DNA from: Roseomonas sp. KE0001
Lineage (GTDB): Bacteria; Pseudomonadota; Alphaproteobacteria; Acetobacterales; Acetobacteraceae
Assembly: GCF_016107285.1 (NCBI RefSeq)
Contig: NZ_RCVQ01000003.1
Coordinates: 124,001 to 188,000 of the forward strand
DNA length: 64,000 nucleotides
Reading direction: 5' to 3'
Shown here: positions 36,974 to 45,458 of the stretch, one piece after another
Layout of the letters: each line of letters opens with the position of its first letter
Numbering within the stretch: the stretch's first letter is position 1
Position numbers and translations under genes: made by a program
Notes under the pieces: generated by a model
Databases searched by the model: none
What the model was told of the DNA's origin: nothing
The model's input: the letters and a program-made list of their open reading frames with translations, nothing else

Positions 36974-37816
36974 TCAGCCCACCGCCGCCTCGCGCCGGCC
37001 GATCAGCCGGCGCCGCACCATGCCGGAGAGCGCGTCGATGGCGGCGACGGTCAGCACCATCAGGATGATGATGAAGGCCACCTCGTCCCAGTGCCGCACC
37101 TTGATGCGCTCGGCGATCTGCAGGCCGATGCCGCCGGCGCCGACCACGCCGAGGATGGCCGCCGAGCGGGTGTTGCTCTCGAAGAAGTAGAGCGCCTGCG
37201 CCAGCATCACCGGCAGCACCTGCGGCAGCACGCCATAGCGCAGGGCATGCAGCCGCCCGCCGCCGGCGGCGATGACGCCCTCGCTCTGCCGCTTCTCGGC
37301 ATTCTCGATCGCCTCGGCGTAGAGCTTGGCCAGCACGGCGAGGTCGCTGGTGAAGATGGCCAGCACGCCGGCCAGCGGGCCGAGGCCCACGGCGCGCACA
37401 TAGGCCAGCGCCCAGATCAGCTGGTCGACGCCGCGGATGCCGTCGAAGACGCGGCGCAGCGAGAAGCGCAGCAGGGTCACGGTGATGACGTTGCGCGCGC
37501 CGAGGAAGCCGAGCGGCACGGCGACCAGCGCGGCCAGGACGGTGCCGAGGAAGGCCATGGCGACGCTTTCCGCCATGCCCTTCAGGATGTCGAGCCAGAG
37601 CTCGCCGGGGCTCGGCGGCACCATCAGCCGCAGGATGGTGAAGAGGCCGGACAGGCCGTTCCACAGCCGCGCGGGCGTGATGTCGAACAGCCAGAGGCTC
37701 CAGGCGAGCCAGGCCAGGAAGGCGGCGCCGCCCGCCCAGCGCAGCGTCCGGCCCATCGGCGTCGGCCCGAAGGCGCGGGGGTGGCTGCGTTTCCAGTCGG
37801 CGATCGAGGCGGACAT
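36974..37816 (-). CDS. phnE: Phosphonate-type ABC transporter permease (PhnE), copy 2
   Basis: Inner-membrane permease of 280 residues with six TM segments. The family segments are LGARNVITVTLLRFSLRRVFDGIRG (split blocks), LGPLAGVLAIF and GVVGAGGIGLQIAERIK, and the EAA-type loop reads GVLPQVLPVMLAQ. It is the last gene of phnC-phnD-phnD-phnE-phnE and pairs with the other PhnE as a heterodimer. It begins one base after the upstream phnE stop. Confidence 0.92.
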   Translation of the reverse strand: MSASIADWKRSHPRAFGPTPMGRTLRWAGGAAFLAWLAWSLWLFDITPARLWNGLSGLFTILRLMVPPSPGELWLDILKGMAESVAMAFLGTVLAALVAVPLGFLGARNVITVTLLRFSLRRVFDGIRGVDQLIWALAYVRAVGLGPLAGVLAIFTSDLAVLAKLYAEAIENAEKRQSEGVIAAGGGRLHALRYGVLPQVLPVMLAQALYFFESNTRSAAILGVVGAGGIGLQIAERIKVRHWDEVAFIIILMVLTVAAIDALSGMVRRRLIGRREAAVG

Positions 37817-37817
37817 C

Positions 37818-38714
37818 TCAGCGCTCTCCCGCGGTATCGATGAGGCGGTGGCGGAGCCGCTCGGAGACCAGGTCGATCAGCATGACGGTGAGGACGATGA
37901 GCAGCACGATGGCGCTGATCTCCTCGTAGTAGTTGAAGGCGATCACCTGATAGAGCTCCTGCCCGATGCCGCCGGCGCCGACGAAGCCGATGACGCTGGC
38001 GCCGCGCACATTGATCTCGAAGCGCAGCAGCGCGTAGCTGACGAGGTTCGGCGCGACCTGCGGCAGCACGGCGTAGCGGCAGGCCTGGGCCCAGTTGGCG
38101 CCGGAGGCGCGCAGCCCGTCCCAGGCCTGCATCTCGGTGTTCTCGATCACCTCCGAGAACAGCTTGCCCAGCGCGCCGGCGGTGTGGATGGCGATCGCCA
38201 GGATGCCGGCCAGGGGCCCGACGCCGAAGGCCCAGACGAAGATCAGCGCGTAGACGATCTCGGGGATGGTGCGCGTCGCCTCCAGCCCGCGCCGGGTGAT
38301 CTGGTGCGCCCAGGCGTTGGGCGCGATGTTGCGCGCCGCCGGGAAGGCCAGCAGCAGCGCCACCGCGGCGCCGGAGAGCGTCGCCAGGGCCGCCATCTGC
38401 GCCGTCTGCAGCAGCAGCAGCGCCCAGGTGTCGAGGCGGTAGAACCAGAAGGCCAGGCTGCCCTCCGTCTCCACGCCGGAGAACAGCGCGTCCCAGCGCA
38501 GCGTGGGCAGGATGCGGCCGAAATACTCGCCGATGCGCGGCAGGCCGGCGAGCAGGGTGGCGGGATGGAACTCGCTCATCCAGCCCGCCGCCAGCAGGCC
38601 GGCGAGGAGAAGGGCGAGGCCGAGGGCGGTCCGGACGCGGCGCTGGCGGCGGAGGTCACGATAGGCCTCCTCCCCGCGTCGCACCGCCGGCAGATGGGCG
38701 GCGATGGCGTGCAT
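37818..38714 (-). CDS. phnE: Phosphonate-type ABC transporter permease (PhnE), copy 1
   Basis: Permease of 298 residues, six TM segments, with FPAARNIAPNAWAHQITRRGLEATRTIPE in separate conserved blocks, VWAFGVGPLAGILAIA and GFVGAGGIGQELYQVI. The conserved protein begins at MHAIAAHLP (38714), immediately after the phnD stop. Two PhnE-like subunits in one operon are common in importers for phosphonate or phosphite. Confidence 0.92.
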   Translation of the reverse strand: MHAIAAHLPAVRRGEEAYRDLRRQRRVRTALGLALLLAGLLAAGWMSEFHPATLLAGLPRIGEYFGRILPTLRWDALFSGVETEGSLAFWFYRLDTWALLLLQTAQMAALATLSGAAVALLLAFPAARNIAPNAWAHQITRRGLEATRTIPEIVYALIFVWAFGVGPLAGILAIAIHTAGALGKLFSEVIENTEMQAWDGLRASGANWAQACRYAVLPQVAPNLVSYALLRFEINVRGASVIGFVGAGGIGQELYQVIAFNYYEEISAIVLLIVLTVMLIDLVSERLRHRLIDTAGER

Positions 38715-38715
38715 G

Positions 38716-39702
38716 CTATCCGCGGCGGCGCCGGGCCGCCGCCTCCTCCTGTCTGAGGTCGATGAAGAGCTGGTAGTCGGCGTGCCGCGCCTCGCGGTAG
38801 CCGGTGCCCTCGCCACGGCTGATCTGGCGGTAGATCTCGGGATGCGCGCGGGGCAGGGCGAGAAAGAATTGCAGCAGGTCGCGCTTCAGCGCGTCCGGCA
38901 GGTCGGCGCGGACGGTGATCGGCCCGGTGGCGATCGGCTCGGAGCGCCAGATGAGGCGGACGTCGCGCATGTCGAGCATGCCCTTGTCCACCATGGCGCG
39001 GAGATTGCCGCGGGTGAAGCCGCGCGCCGCATCGCCCTGGCCCGAGGCCCAGGTGCAGCAGGCGTCATACTGCTTCTGCAGCACGGCGACGACGGCCTGC
39101 TCGTGCCCGCCGGCGAAGCCGGTGCGGGAGAAATAGCGGTCGATATCGATGCCCTGGCGGCGCAGCGCGGCGCGCGGCAGCAGGTAGCCGCTGGCGGAAT
39201 TCGGATCGGCCCAGGCGAGCGAGCGGCCCCGCATGCCGGCGAGGTCCTGGATGCCGGCATCGGCCCGCGCCACCATCACGGCGAGATAGCCGATGGAGCC
39301 GTCCTCCTGCTCCGGCACCACCAGCGGCTCGACGCCGCCCTTCGTGTCGAGCCAGGCGCCGGCATAGGCGGAGGCGCCGAGCGAGGCGATCTCCACCTGT
39401 CCCGCCGCGAAGGCCTGCATGACACCGGCATAGTCGCCCGAGGGATAGACCCGCACCGGCACGCCGAAGGTCGCCTCCATCAGCGCGCGGTAGCCGTCGA
39501 AGCGCGCCAGGCGGTCCACCTCGTTCTCGCCGCCCATCAGCGCGATGCCGAGGCGTGGCACCTGCCCGGCCCAGGGCCGGCGGCCGGGGGCGGGGAAGGC
39601 GACATCGCCATCCGCGCTCCTCCGCTGCGCCCGCGCGGAGCGGGGCGAGGCCAGCAGCGCGGCGGCGGCGAGGGCGGTGAGGTGGCGTCGGCTGGGCTGC
39701 AT
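38716..39702 (-). CDS. phnD: Phosphonate/phosphite-type ABC substrate-binding protein (PhnD), copy 1
   Basis: Periplasmic receptor of 328 residues. A Tat-like leader (PSRRHLTALAAAALLAS) ends near residue 25. The family segments are MGGENEVDRL, DYAGVMQAFAAGQVEIASLG, WADPNSASGYLLPR and SRTGFAGGHEQAVVAVL, which line the phosphonate pocket. It is clearly paralogous to the next phnD, sharing long identical blocks (about 55-60% identity by eye). It lies second of the two receptors in the operon. Confidence 0.92.
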   Translation of the reverse strand: MQPSRRHLTALAAAALLASPRSARAQRRSADGDVAFPAPGRRPWAGQVPRLGIALMGGENEVDRLARFDGYRALMEATFGVPVRVYPSGDYAGVMQAFAAGQVEIASLGASAYAGAWLDTKGGVEPLVVPEQEDGSIGYLAVMVARADAGIQDLAGMRGRSLAWADPNSASGYLLPRAALRRQGIDIDRYFSRTGFAGGHEQAVVAVLQKQYDACCTWASGQGDAARGFTRGNLRAMVDKGMLDMRDVRLIWRSEPIATGPITVRADLPDALKRDLLQFFLALPRAHPEIYRQISRGEGTGYREARHADYQLFIDLRQEEAAARRRRG

Positions 39703-39785
39703 GTCTCGGCTCCGCTGCGGCGCCCCGGAGGATGGAGGAAGGATCGGAAGGGCGCCCGAGCGGATGGTTGTAGGTCAGATGGTGT

Positions 39786-39820
39786 CCGGGCGGCATCGCG
39801 CTTCCGGCGATGCCGCCCGG
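39786..39820 (-). repeat. 14-bp perfect hairpin between the two phnD genes
   Basis: CCGGGCGGCATCGC (39786-39799) pairs fully with 39807-39820 around a seven-base loop. It sits in the 159-bp gap inside the operon. No U-tract follows on the minus strand, so it is more likely a 3'-end stabiliser or attenuator for the first receptor than a terminator. Confidence 0.6.
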
Positions 39821-39861
39821 CCCCTGGCGGGGAGGCGAGGGGCCGGCGGCCCCGCGCGGGA

Positions 39862-40833
39862 TCAGCTCCGGCGGCGGCGCTCGGCGGCCTCGTCGCGGCG
39901 CAGCTGGACGATCGGCGCGAACATCTCGTGCGTGACGCGGACATAGCCCTTGCCGCCGCCGCGCTCGATGTCGGCGTAGATCTTCGGGTGGCTGTCGGGC
40001 AGCGCCAGGTGGAAGTTGGTGAAGTCCTCCCTGAAGGCGGCCGGCAGGGCCTTGCGCACCACCAGCGGGCCGTTCGGGATCGGGCGCGACTTCCAGATCA
40101 GGTTGAGGTCGGCCATGTTCAGCATGCCCTTCTCCACCATCGCCTGGAGGTTGCCGCGGGAGAAGCCCTTGCTCTGGTCGCCGATGCCCGAGGCCCAGGT
40201 GCAGCAGGCGTCGTACTGCTTCTGCAGCACCGCGACGACACCCTGCTCATGCCCGCCGGCGAAGCCGGTGCGGGAGAAGAAGCTGTTGATGTCGATGCCG
40301 TCGTTGCGCAACTCCGACCGCGGGATGAGGTAGCCGGAGGTCGAGTTCGGATCGGCCCAGGCCAGCGACCGGCCCTTCATCTGTTCGAGCGAGGTGATGC
40401 CGGAATCCTTCCGCGTCACCATCACCGAGATGTAGGAGGAGGAGCCGTCGCTCTCCAGCGGCACCACCAGCGGCTCCACCGCGCCATTGGTGTCGAGCCA
40501 GACGCCGGCATAGCCGGAGGCGCCCATGGAGGAGGCCTCGATCTGCCCGGCCGAGAAGGCCTGCATCACGCCGGCATAATCGGCCGCCGGGAAGAGGCGG
40601 GTCGGCACCTTGAAGGTGTCCTCGATCAGCTTGCGATAGGCATCGAAGCGGCCCAGGCGGTCGGATTCGTTCTCGCCGCCGAGCAGGCCGATGCGGATCT
40701 GCGGGACCTCCTTCGCCCAGGGGCGCTCGCCGGTGGCGGGCATGGCGACGGGCGCCTGCTGGGCGCGCAGGGCAGCGGGCAGCAGGGCGGTGCCGGCCAC
40801 GAGGCCGGCCAGCGTGCGACGCGTGATCATCAT
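39862..40833 (-). CDS. phnD: Phosphonate/phosphite-type ABC substrate-binding protein (PhnD), copy 2
   Basis: Periplasmic receptor of 323 residues, first receptor after phnC. The leader is MMITRRTLAGLVAGTALL. It shares LGGENESDRL, DYAGVMQAFSAGQIE, WADPNSTSGYLIPR and SRTGFAGGHEQGVVAVL with the downstream copy; residues around the pocket differ modestly (Ser for Ala in several places). Ends in a basic tail like its paralogue. Two receptors served by one permease set could widen the ligand range. Confidence 0.92.
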   Translation of the reverse strand: MMITRRTLAGLVAGTALLPAALRAQQAPVAMPATGERPWAKEVPQIRIGLLGGENESDRLGRFDAYRKLIEDTFKVPTRLFPAADYAGVMQAFSAGQIEASSMGASGYAGVWLDTNGAVEPLVVPLESDGSSSYISVMVTRKDSGITSLEQMKGRSLAWADPNSTSGYLIPRSELRNDGIDINSFFSRTGFAGGHEQGVVAVLQKQYDACCTWASGIGDQSKGFSRGNLQAMVEKGMLNMADLNLIWKSRPIPNGPLVVRKALPAAFREDFTNFHLALPDSHPKIYADIERGGGKGYVRVTHEMFAPIVQLRRDEAAERRRRS

Positions 40834-40886
40834 CGGTCTCCTTGGGGGGCGTCCGGCCTTCCCGGCGGGAAGGCGGCGCGGATCTC

Positions 40887-41723
40887 TCAGGCGGTGAAGG
40901 CGGCCGCCTGGCTGGTTTCAGGCCCGTGCGCTGGCCTGCGTGCCGGCTCCATCAGGCTCTGCTCATCGAACTCGGCCTCGGACACGCCGTAGATCTCCCG
41001 CAGCTTCGCGGCGGTGAGGCCGGCGGGCGGCCCGTCGAACATCACCCGGCCGGCCTGCATGGCGATGATCCGGTCGCAATAGTCGCGGGCGATCTCGAGG
41101 TGGTGCAGATTGCAGAGCACGGTGATGCCGTCGCGCCGGTTCACGTCGCGCAGGGCCTCCATGACGGTGCGGGAATTGCGCGGATCCAGGCTGGCCACCG
41201 GCTCGTCGGCCAGGATCAGGCGCGGCTCCTGCATCAGCACGCGCGCGATGGCGACGCGCTGCTGCTGGCCGCCCGAGAGGGTGTCGGCGCGCTGCAGCGC
41301 CTGGTCAGCCAGATCGAAGCGATCCAGCGCGGCGAGCGCCATGGCGCGCTCCTCGGCCGGGAAATGCTTGAACAGGGTGGTCAGCGTGCCGAGCAGGCCG
41401 GGATGGTGGTTGAGCCGGCCCACCAGCACGTTGGTCAGCACGTCGAGCCGCTGCACGAGGTTGAACTGCTGGAAGATCATGCCGCAGCGGGTGCGCCAGT
41501 CGCGCAGCGCCTGGCCGCGCAACGCCGTGACATCGGCGCCGTCATGCAGGATGCGGCCGCTGGAGGGTTCGGTCAGCCGGTTGATCATGCGCAGCAGGGT
41601 GGACTTGCCGGCGCCCGAGCGGCCTATGACGCCGACCATCTGACCAGCCGGAATCGTCAGGCTCACATCCTGCACCGCCGCCGTGGCGCCGAAGCGGCGC
41701 GAGAGGTTTTCCAGCTGAAGCAT
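40887..41723 (-). CDS. phnC: Phosphonate-type ABC transporter ATP-binding protein (PhnC)
   Basis: ATPase of 278 residues and first gene of the operon. Walker [11 protein letters not shown]-loop [13 protein letters not shown], signature LSGGQQQR, Walker [14 protein letters not shown] and [15 protein letters not shown] are all in order and match PhnC closely. The conserved start [12 protein letters not shown] is at 41723; the open frame upstream is non-coding and contains the Pho box. Confidence 0.93.
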   Translation of the reverse strand: MLQLENLSRRFGATAAVQDVSLTIPAGQMVGVIGRSGAGKSTLLRMINRLTEPSSGRILHDGADVTALRGQALRDWRTRCGMIFQQFNLVQRLDVLTNVLVGRLNHHPGLLGTLTTLFKHFPAEERAMALAALDRFDLADQALQRADTLSGGQQQRVAIARVLMQEPRLILADEPVASLDPRNSRTVMEALRDVNRRDGITVLCNLHHLEIARDYCDRIIAMQAGRVMFDGPPAGLTAAKLREIYGVSEAEFDEQSLMEPARRPAHGPETSQAAAFTA

Positions 41724-41765
41724 CCGTCGCCCTATCGCAATGCGGCGGCGTATAGAGGGCACCCG

Positions 41766-41798
41766 TGACAGCGGAATGACAAGGGAATGACATCCGCA
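41766..41798 (-). promoter_or_regulatory. Pho box: three 11-bp direct repeats upstream of phnC
   Basis: Read on the minus strand: TGTCATTCCCT, TGTCATTCCGC, TGTCACGGG, three TGTCA units at exact 11-base spacing (plus-strand TGACA at 41766, 41777 and 41788). This matches the PhoB-box design of TGTCA units 11 bp apart. It lies 43 bp before phnC, so phosphate starvation should switch the operon on. Confidence 0.8.
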
Positions 41799-41823
41799 TG
41801 TCGAATCCCCCGCGGCCACGGCA

Positions 41824-41884
41824 GATCCCGATCGGGCGGAATCGCCGGATCGGGTGAAGATGCCCGCGAAAACAAATGCTCTAG
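41824..41884. repeat. Intergenic palindromic repeat, copy 1
   Basis: A 61-bp element with the hairpin CCCGATC-G-GGCG-GAAT-CGCC-G-GATCGGG and an arm ending in AAATGCTCTAG. It matches the copy at 60839 over most of its length. On the minus strand its end TAGAGC supplies the stop codon of the P-type ATPase gene. It lies between that gene and the divergent Pho box region. Confidence 0.7.
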
Positions 41885-44103
41885 GGCCGCCAGCGCAGCA
41901 GCCGCAGGGCGTTGAGCGTCACCAGGACGGTGGCGCCGGTATCCGCCAGGATCGCCGCCCAGAGCCCGGTCGCGCCGGTCACGGTGGTCAGCAGGAAGAC
42001 CAGCTTCAGGCCCACCGCGAGCGCCACGTTCTGCCGCACATTGGCCAGCGTCGCGCGGGACAGCGCCACCAGCTCGGCGACGCCGGAGACGCGGCCGCGC
42101 AGCAGCGCCGCATCGGCGGCCTCCAGCGCCACGTCGGTGCCGCCGCCCATGGCGATGCCGGCGGTGGCGGCGGCGAGCGCCGGAGCGTCGTTGATGCCGT
42201 CCCCCACCATCAGCACCGGCCCGGCCGCGCGCCGCGTGGCGATCTCGCGCAGCTTGTCCTCCGGCCGCAGCCCGGCCCGCACGGCCACGCCGAGCGCCGC
42301 GCCGATGGCGGCGCCGGTGCGCGGATTGTCGCCCGTCAGCATCACCGCCTCGAGGCCCTGGCGGCGCAGCGCGGCGAGGCCCTCCGCGGCATCCGGCCGC
42401 GGCTCGTCGCGCAGCGCGATCAGGCCGAGCACGCGCGCCTCCTCCATCAGCACCGTCACCGTCTGGCCCTCCTCCTCCAGCCGGAGCGTGGCCTCGGCCC
42501 AGGGGGAGGAAATGGCGGAGGGGATGGCGGCTCCGGCCCAGGCCGGGCTGCCAAGGCCGAGGCGCCGGCCCTCGACCACGGCGGTCACGGCCTGGCCGGG
42601 GATCGCCCGGGCCTCGCGCGCCGGCGACGGGACCAGGCCGCGCGCCGCGGCCTCGGCCAGGACGGCGCGGGCCAGCGGATGCGCCGAGCCGCTCTCCACC
42701 GCCGCCGCGAGGCGCAGCAGCTCCGCCTCCGCCACCCCCTCCGCCGGCCGCAGGGCGGTGACGCGCGGCTGCCCCTCGGTCAGCGTCCCGGTCTTGTCGA
42801 AGGCGACGGTGCGGGCGCCGCCGATCGCCTCCAGCGCCTCGCCGCCCTTGACCAGCAGCCCGCGCCGTGCCCCGGCGGAGAGGCCGGAGGCCATGGCGGC
42901 GGGCACCGAGATGACCAGGGCGCAGGGACAGGCCACCAGCAGCAGGGCGAGGCCCCGGTAGAGCCAGGTGGCCCAGTCGCCGCCGGCCAGCAGCGGCGGC
43001 GCCAGGATGACGAGGGCCGAGACCGCCATGGCGCCGGGCGTCCACCAGGCGCTGAAGCGCTCGATGAAGCGCTGGGTGCGGCCGCGGCTGGCGCTGGCCT
43101 CGGCCACCATGGCGGCGATGCGGGACAGGGTGCTCTCGCCGGCCGCGTGGTTGACGCGGAGGCGCAGCGCGCCGTCGGTGCTGATGGCGCCGGCCACCAC
43201 CGCGTCGCCCGGGCCGCGCGTCACGGGGATGGATTCGCCGGTCACCGGGCTTTCGTCCAGCGCCGCCCGGCCCTCGAGGATGGTGGCGTCGCAGGGAATG
43301 CGCTCGCCGGGGCGCACCAGGACGATGTCACCCGGGGCGAGGCCGGCGGCGGGGACGGTGGCGACGGCGCCGCCCGCCGCCTCGCGCCGGGCCTCGCGCG
43401 GCATCAGCGCGACCAGCGCCTGGATGCCGGCGCGGGCGCGGCCGGCGGCGACACCCTCCAGCAGCTCGCCCAGGGCGAAGAGGAAGACCACCATCGCCGC
43501 CTCCGCCGCCGCGCCGATCACGCTGGCCCCGAGGGCGGCGGTGACCATCAGCGTCTCGATGCTGAAGGGGCTGCCGGCGCGGGCGAGCGCCAGGGCGCGG
43601 CGGCCGAAGGGGATCAGCGCGACGAAGGTGGCGGCGAGATAGAGCGGGCCGGCCAGTCCGGGCAGGAGATGCGCGGCGATCCAGGCGCCGGCCACCAGCG
43701 CGCCGAGCAGGAAGACCAGCCGGGCCTTGCCGGTGGCGTACCAGGGGCGGTTGGCATCGGCGGGATCGTCGTGATGGTGTCCATGCCCATGGTCATGTCC
43801 GGCGTGGTCATGCCCGTGGTGATGGCCGGCGTGGTCATGGCTGTGGTCATGTTCGGGATGCGCCGCCGGTGGCGCGGCATCGCCGGGCAGGGGCGAGACG
43901 CGATAGCCGAGCGCCTCGACCTGCCGCCGCACGCCCTCGGGGCTGGCCCGCGGCTCCAGCTCGGCGGAGAGCCGCTCGGTCATCAGGTTGACCTCGACCG
44001 CCGAGACCCCGGGCAGGCGTTCCACCGCCCGCTTCACCTTGGCGACGCAGCCGGCGCAATCCATCCCCTCCACCCGCCATGCGGCCCTGCCCGTCGATGC
44101 CAT
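41881..44103 (-). CDS. Zn/Cd/Pb-exporting P1B-type ATPase (ZntA/CadA-like)
   Basis: Inner-membrane metal pump of 740 residues. The N-terminal metal-binding domain has MDCAGC at residues 14-19 and is followed by a His/Asp-rich loop (residues 83-112, 16 His) ahead of TM1. The CPC metal motif is in [10 protein letters not shown], the phosphorylated Asp in DKTGTLT, and the HP locus in [21 protein letters not shown] and [12 protein letters not shown] complete the ATPase core. CPC plus the His-rich tail favours Zn(II)/Cd(II)/Pb(II) over copper. Conserved start is ATG 44103. A MerR-type operator and merR gene lie directly upstream, divergent. Confidence 0.93.
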   Translation of the reverse strand: MASTGRAAWRVEGMDCAGCVAKVKRAVERLPGVSAVEVNLMTERLSAELEPRASPEGVRRQVEALGYRVSPLPGDAAPPAAHPEHDHSHDHAGHHHGHDHAGHDHGHGHHHDDPADANRPWYATGKARLVFLLGALVAGAWIAAHLLPGLAGPLYLAATFVALIPFGRRALALARAGSPFSIETLMVTAALGASVIGAAAEAAMVVFLFALGELLEGVAAGRARAGIQALVALMPREARREAAGGAVATVPAAGLAPGDIVLVRPGERIPCDATILEGRAALDESPVTGESIPVTRGPGDAVVAGAISTDGALRLRVNHAAGESTLSRIAAMVAEASASRGRTQRFIERFSAWWTPGAMAVSALVILAPPLLAGGDWATWLYRGLALLLVACPCALVISVPAAMASGLSAGARRGLLVKGGEALEAIGGARTVAFDKTGTLTEGQPRVTALRPAEGVAEAELLRLAAAVESGSAHPLARAVLAEAAARGLVPSPAREARAIPGQAVTAVVEGRRLGLGSPAWAGAAIPSAISSPWAEATLRLEEEGQTVTVLMEEARVLGLIALRDEPRPDAAEGLAALRRQGLEAVMLTGDNPRTGAAIGAALGVAVRAGLRPEDKLREIATRRAAGPVLMVGDGINDAPALAAATAGIAMGGGTDVALEAADAALLRGRVSGVAELVALSRATLANVRQNVALAVGLKLVFLLTTVTGATGLWAAILADTGATVLVTLNALRLLRWRP

Positions 44104-44139
44104 CGCTTGTCCTTCCAGAAGGCCCTGCCCAGATGTGGG

Positions 44140-44158
44140 ACCTCCAGCGACTGGAGGT
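44140..44158. promoter_or_regulatory. MerR-type operator between the metal ATPase and its regulator
   Basis: Perfect dyad ACCTCCAG-CGA-CTGGAGGT, with minus-strand TTGAAC abutting it at 44162-44157. This matches the design of CadR/PbrR/ZntR promoters, where the dyad fills an over-long spacer. A -10 for the ATPase gene near 44137-44132 (CACATC) is weak. Confidence 0.75.
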
Positions 44159-44209
44159 TCAAGACCCCCGCGGCCGGAGGATCGGTCCGGGCCTGAGGAG
44201 AGGCGGAGC

Positions 44210-44707
44210 ATGCAGGAGGTGCGGCGGGCGGCGCCACGCTGGTCCATCGGCGATCTGGCGCGGCGGACCGGGGTGAAGGCGACCACCATCCGCTGGTACG
44301 AGCAGGAGGGCCTCCTGCCGGCGCCGGCGCGCAGCGAGGGCGGGCATCGCGTCTATGGCAACGATCATCTGCGTCGCCTGGGCTTCATCCGCCACGCGCG
44401 GGAGCTGGGCTTCGGCATGCCGGCTGTCCGCGGCCTGCTGGGCCTGGCGGGGCGGCCGCGCGACGCCTGCAGGGAGGCGCATGCCCTGGCCCTGGCGCAG
44501 ATCGAGGAGATCGACTCGCGGCTGCGACGCCTCGCCGCGCTGCGGGCGGAGCTGACGCAGATGGCGGCCTCCTGCGCCGGCGGCCCGGCCGCCGACTGCC
44601 GCATCCTCGAGACGCTGGCCGACTTCGAGCATGGGCATTGCGCCGACCCGGCGCATGGGAGGGAGGCCGCCGACCCGGCGCCTGGGAGAGGGGAGAGGCC
44701 GGCCTAG
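44210..44707 (+). CDS. MerR-family heavy-metal regulator (CadR/PbrR/ZntR-like)
   Basis: Dimeric transcription factor of 165 residues. The N-terminal MerR helix-turn-helix is SIGDLARRTGVKATTIRWYEQEGLLP (residues 12-37, shown in part). The effector region has Cys87, Cys122, Cys130, Cys144 and His141/143, a layout close to divalent-metal sensors of this family and unlike copper sensors. GAGGAGAGGCGGAG precedes ATG 44210. It should twist the divergent ATPase promoter when Zn, Cd or Pb is present. Confidence 0.9.
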   Translation: MQEVRRAAPRWSIGDLARRTGVKATTIRWYEQEGLLPAPARSEGGHRVYGNDHLRRLGFIRHARELGFGMPAVRGLLGLAGRPRDACREAHALALAQIEEIDSRLRRLAALRAELTQMAASCAGGPAADCRILETLADFEHGHCADPAHGREAADPAPGRGERPA

Positions 44708-45019
44708 CGGGGCGGCGGTCGCCTCTCTCCCGCTGCGATGTCATCCGTGGCGGGTGAGGGGGGAATATCATTGCGGCACGGCGCGAGGACTGGCTAGGCT
44801 TCAGCCATGCTGTCCTGCTTCCTCCTCCTCGCGCAACGACAGGGCCGCTCTCCGGCGGCCCTGGCGCGCGCGTGGAATGCCGGAGGAGCGCCGGCGGGGG
44901 CCTGAGCCTCCGCCTTCCATCCCGGCCTCCCGCGCCGTTCAGCCCCGCCACGCACCGGCGGGGTTTCCCCATGCGCCGCCCGGCGCCCCCGCCGGCCCCT
45001 GACCTTCCAGGAGCCCGCC
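44708..45019 (+). other. Gene-free stretch with a possible promoter
   Basis: A 312-bp gap between merR and the next gene. It contains TTGCGG (44771-44776), an 18-bp spacer and TAGGCT (44795-44800), a plausible promoter for the downstream gene with a leader of about 210 bases. A 32-codon frame begins at 44807 but is not convincing. I see no other structure. Confidence 0.35.
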
Positions 45020-45448
45020 ATGACCCTCCGCCATCCTGAGCTCGGCGAGGCCGCGATCGACCGGATCGGCCGCGGCCTGCTGGACCGCAGCCTGCCCCGG
45101 GCGGAGTGGACCCACGCGGCGCACTTCGCCGCCGCCCTCTGGATCCTCGAGCGTTGCCCGGCGCGCGACATGCCGGAGCTGATCCGGGCCTACAACCTGG
45201 CCTGCGGCGTGGCGAACAGTGACAGTGGTGGATACCACGAGACCATCACCCGGGCCTCGCTGCGCGCCGCCCTGGCCTTCCGCGCCGCCCGGCCAGGCCT
45301 GCCGCTCGCCGCCCTGCTGCGCGCGCTGCTGGCCTCGGAACTCGGCGACAGGGACTGGCCGCTGGCCTACTGGACGCGGGAGCGGCTGTTCTCGGTCGCC
45401 GCGCGGCGCGGCTGGGTGGCGCCGGACCGGCGGCCGCTGCCCTTCTGA
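45020..45448 (+). CDS. Conserved hypothetical protein
   Basis: A soluble, mostly helical protein of 142 residues with no signal peptide or TM segment. It contains THAAHFAAALWILERCP, LIRAYNLACGVANSDSGGYHETITRA and a C-terminal WPLAYWTRERLFS. Repeated His (THAAH, YHETIT) and acidic residues could bind metal or a nucleotide, but I do not recognise a family. AGGAGCCCGCC gives a good ribosome-binding site. It stands alone between merR and an EamA exporter gene on the other strand. Confidence 0.78.
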   Translation: MTLRHPELGEAAIDRIGRGLLDRSLPRAEWTHAAHFAAALWILERCPARDMPELIRAYNLACGVANSDSGGYHETITRASLRAALAFRAARPGLPLAALLRALLASELGDRDWPLAYWTRERLFSVAARRGWVAPDRRPLPF

Positions 45449-45458
45449 GGCGGCGGCC

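Noticed and set aside
44807-44905. 32-codon frame beginning at the likely transcription start before the 142-residue gene
   Set aside because: No ribosome-binding site, low-complexity ending and no known family; may be a leader but cannot be supported.
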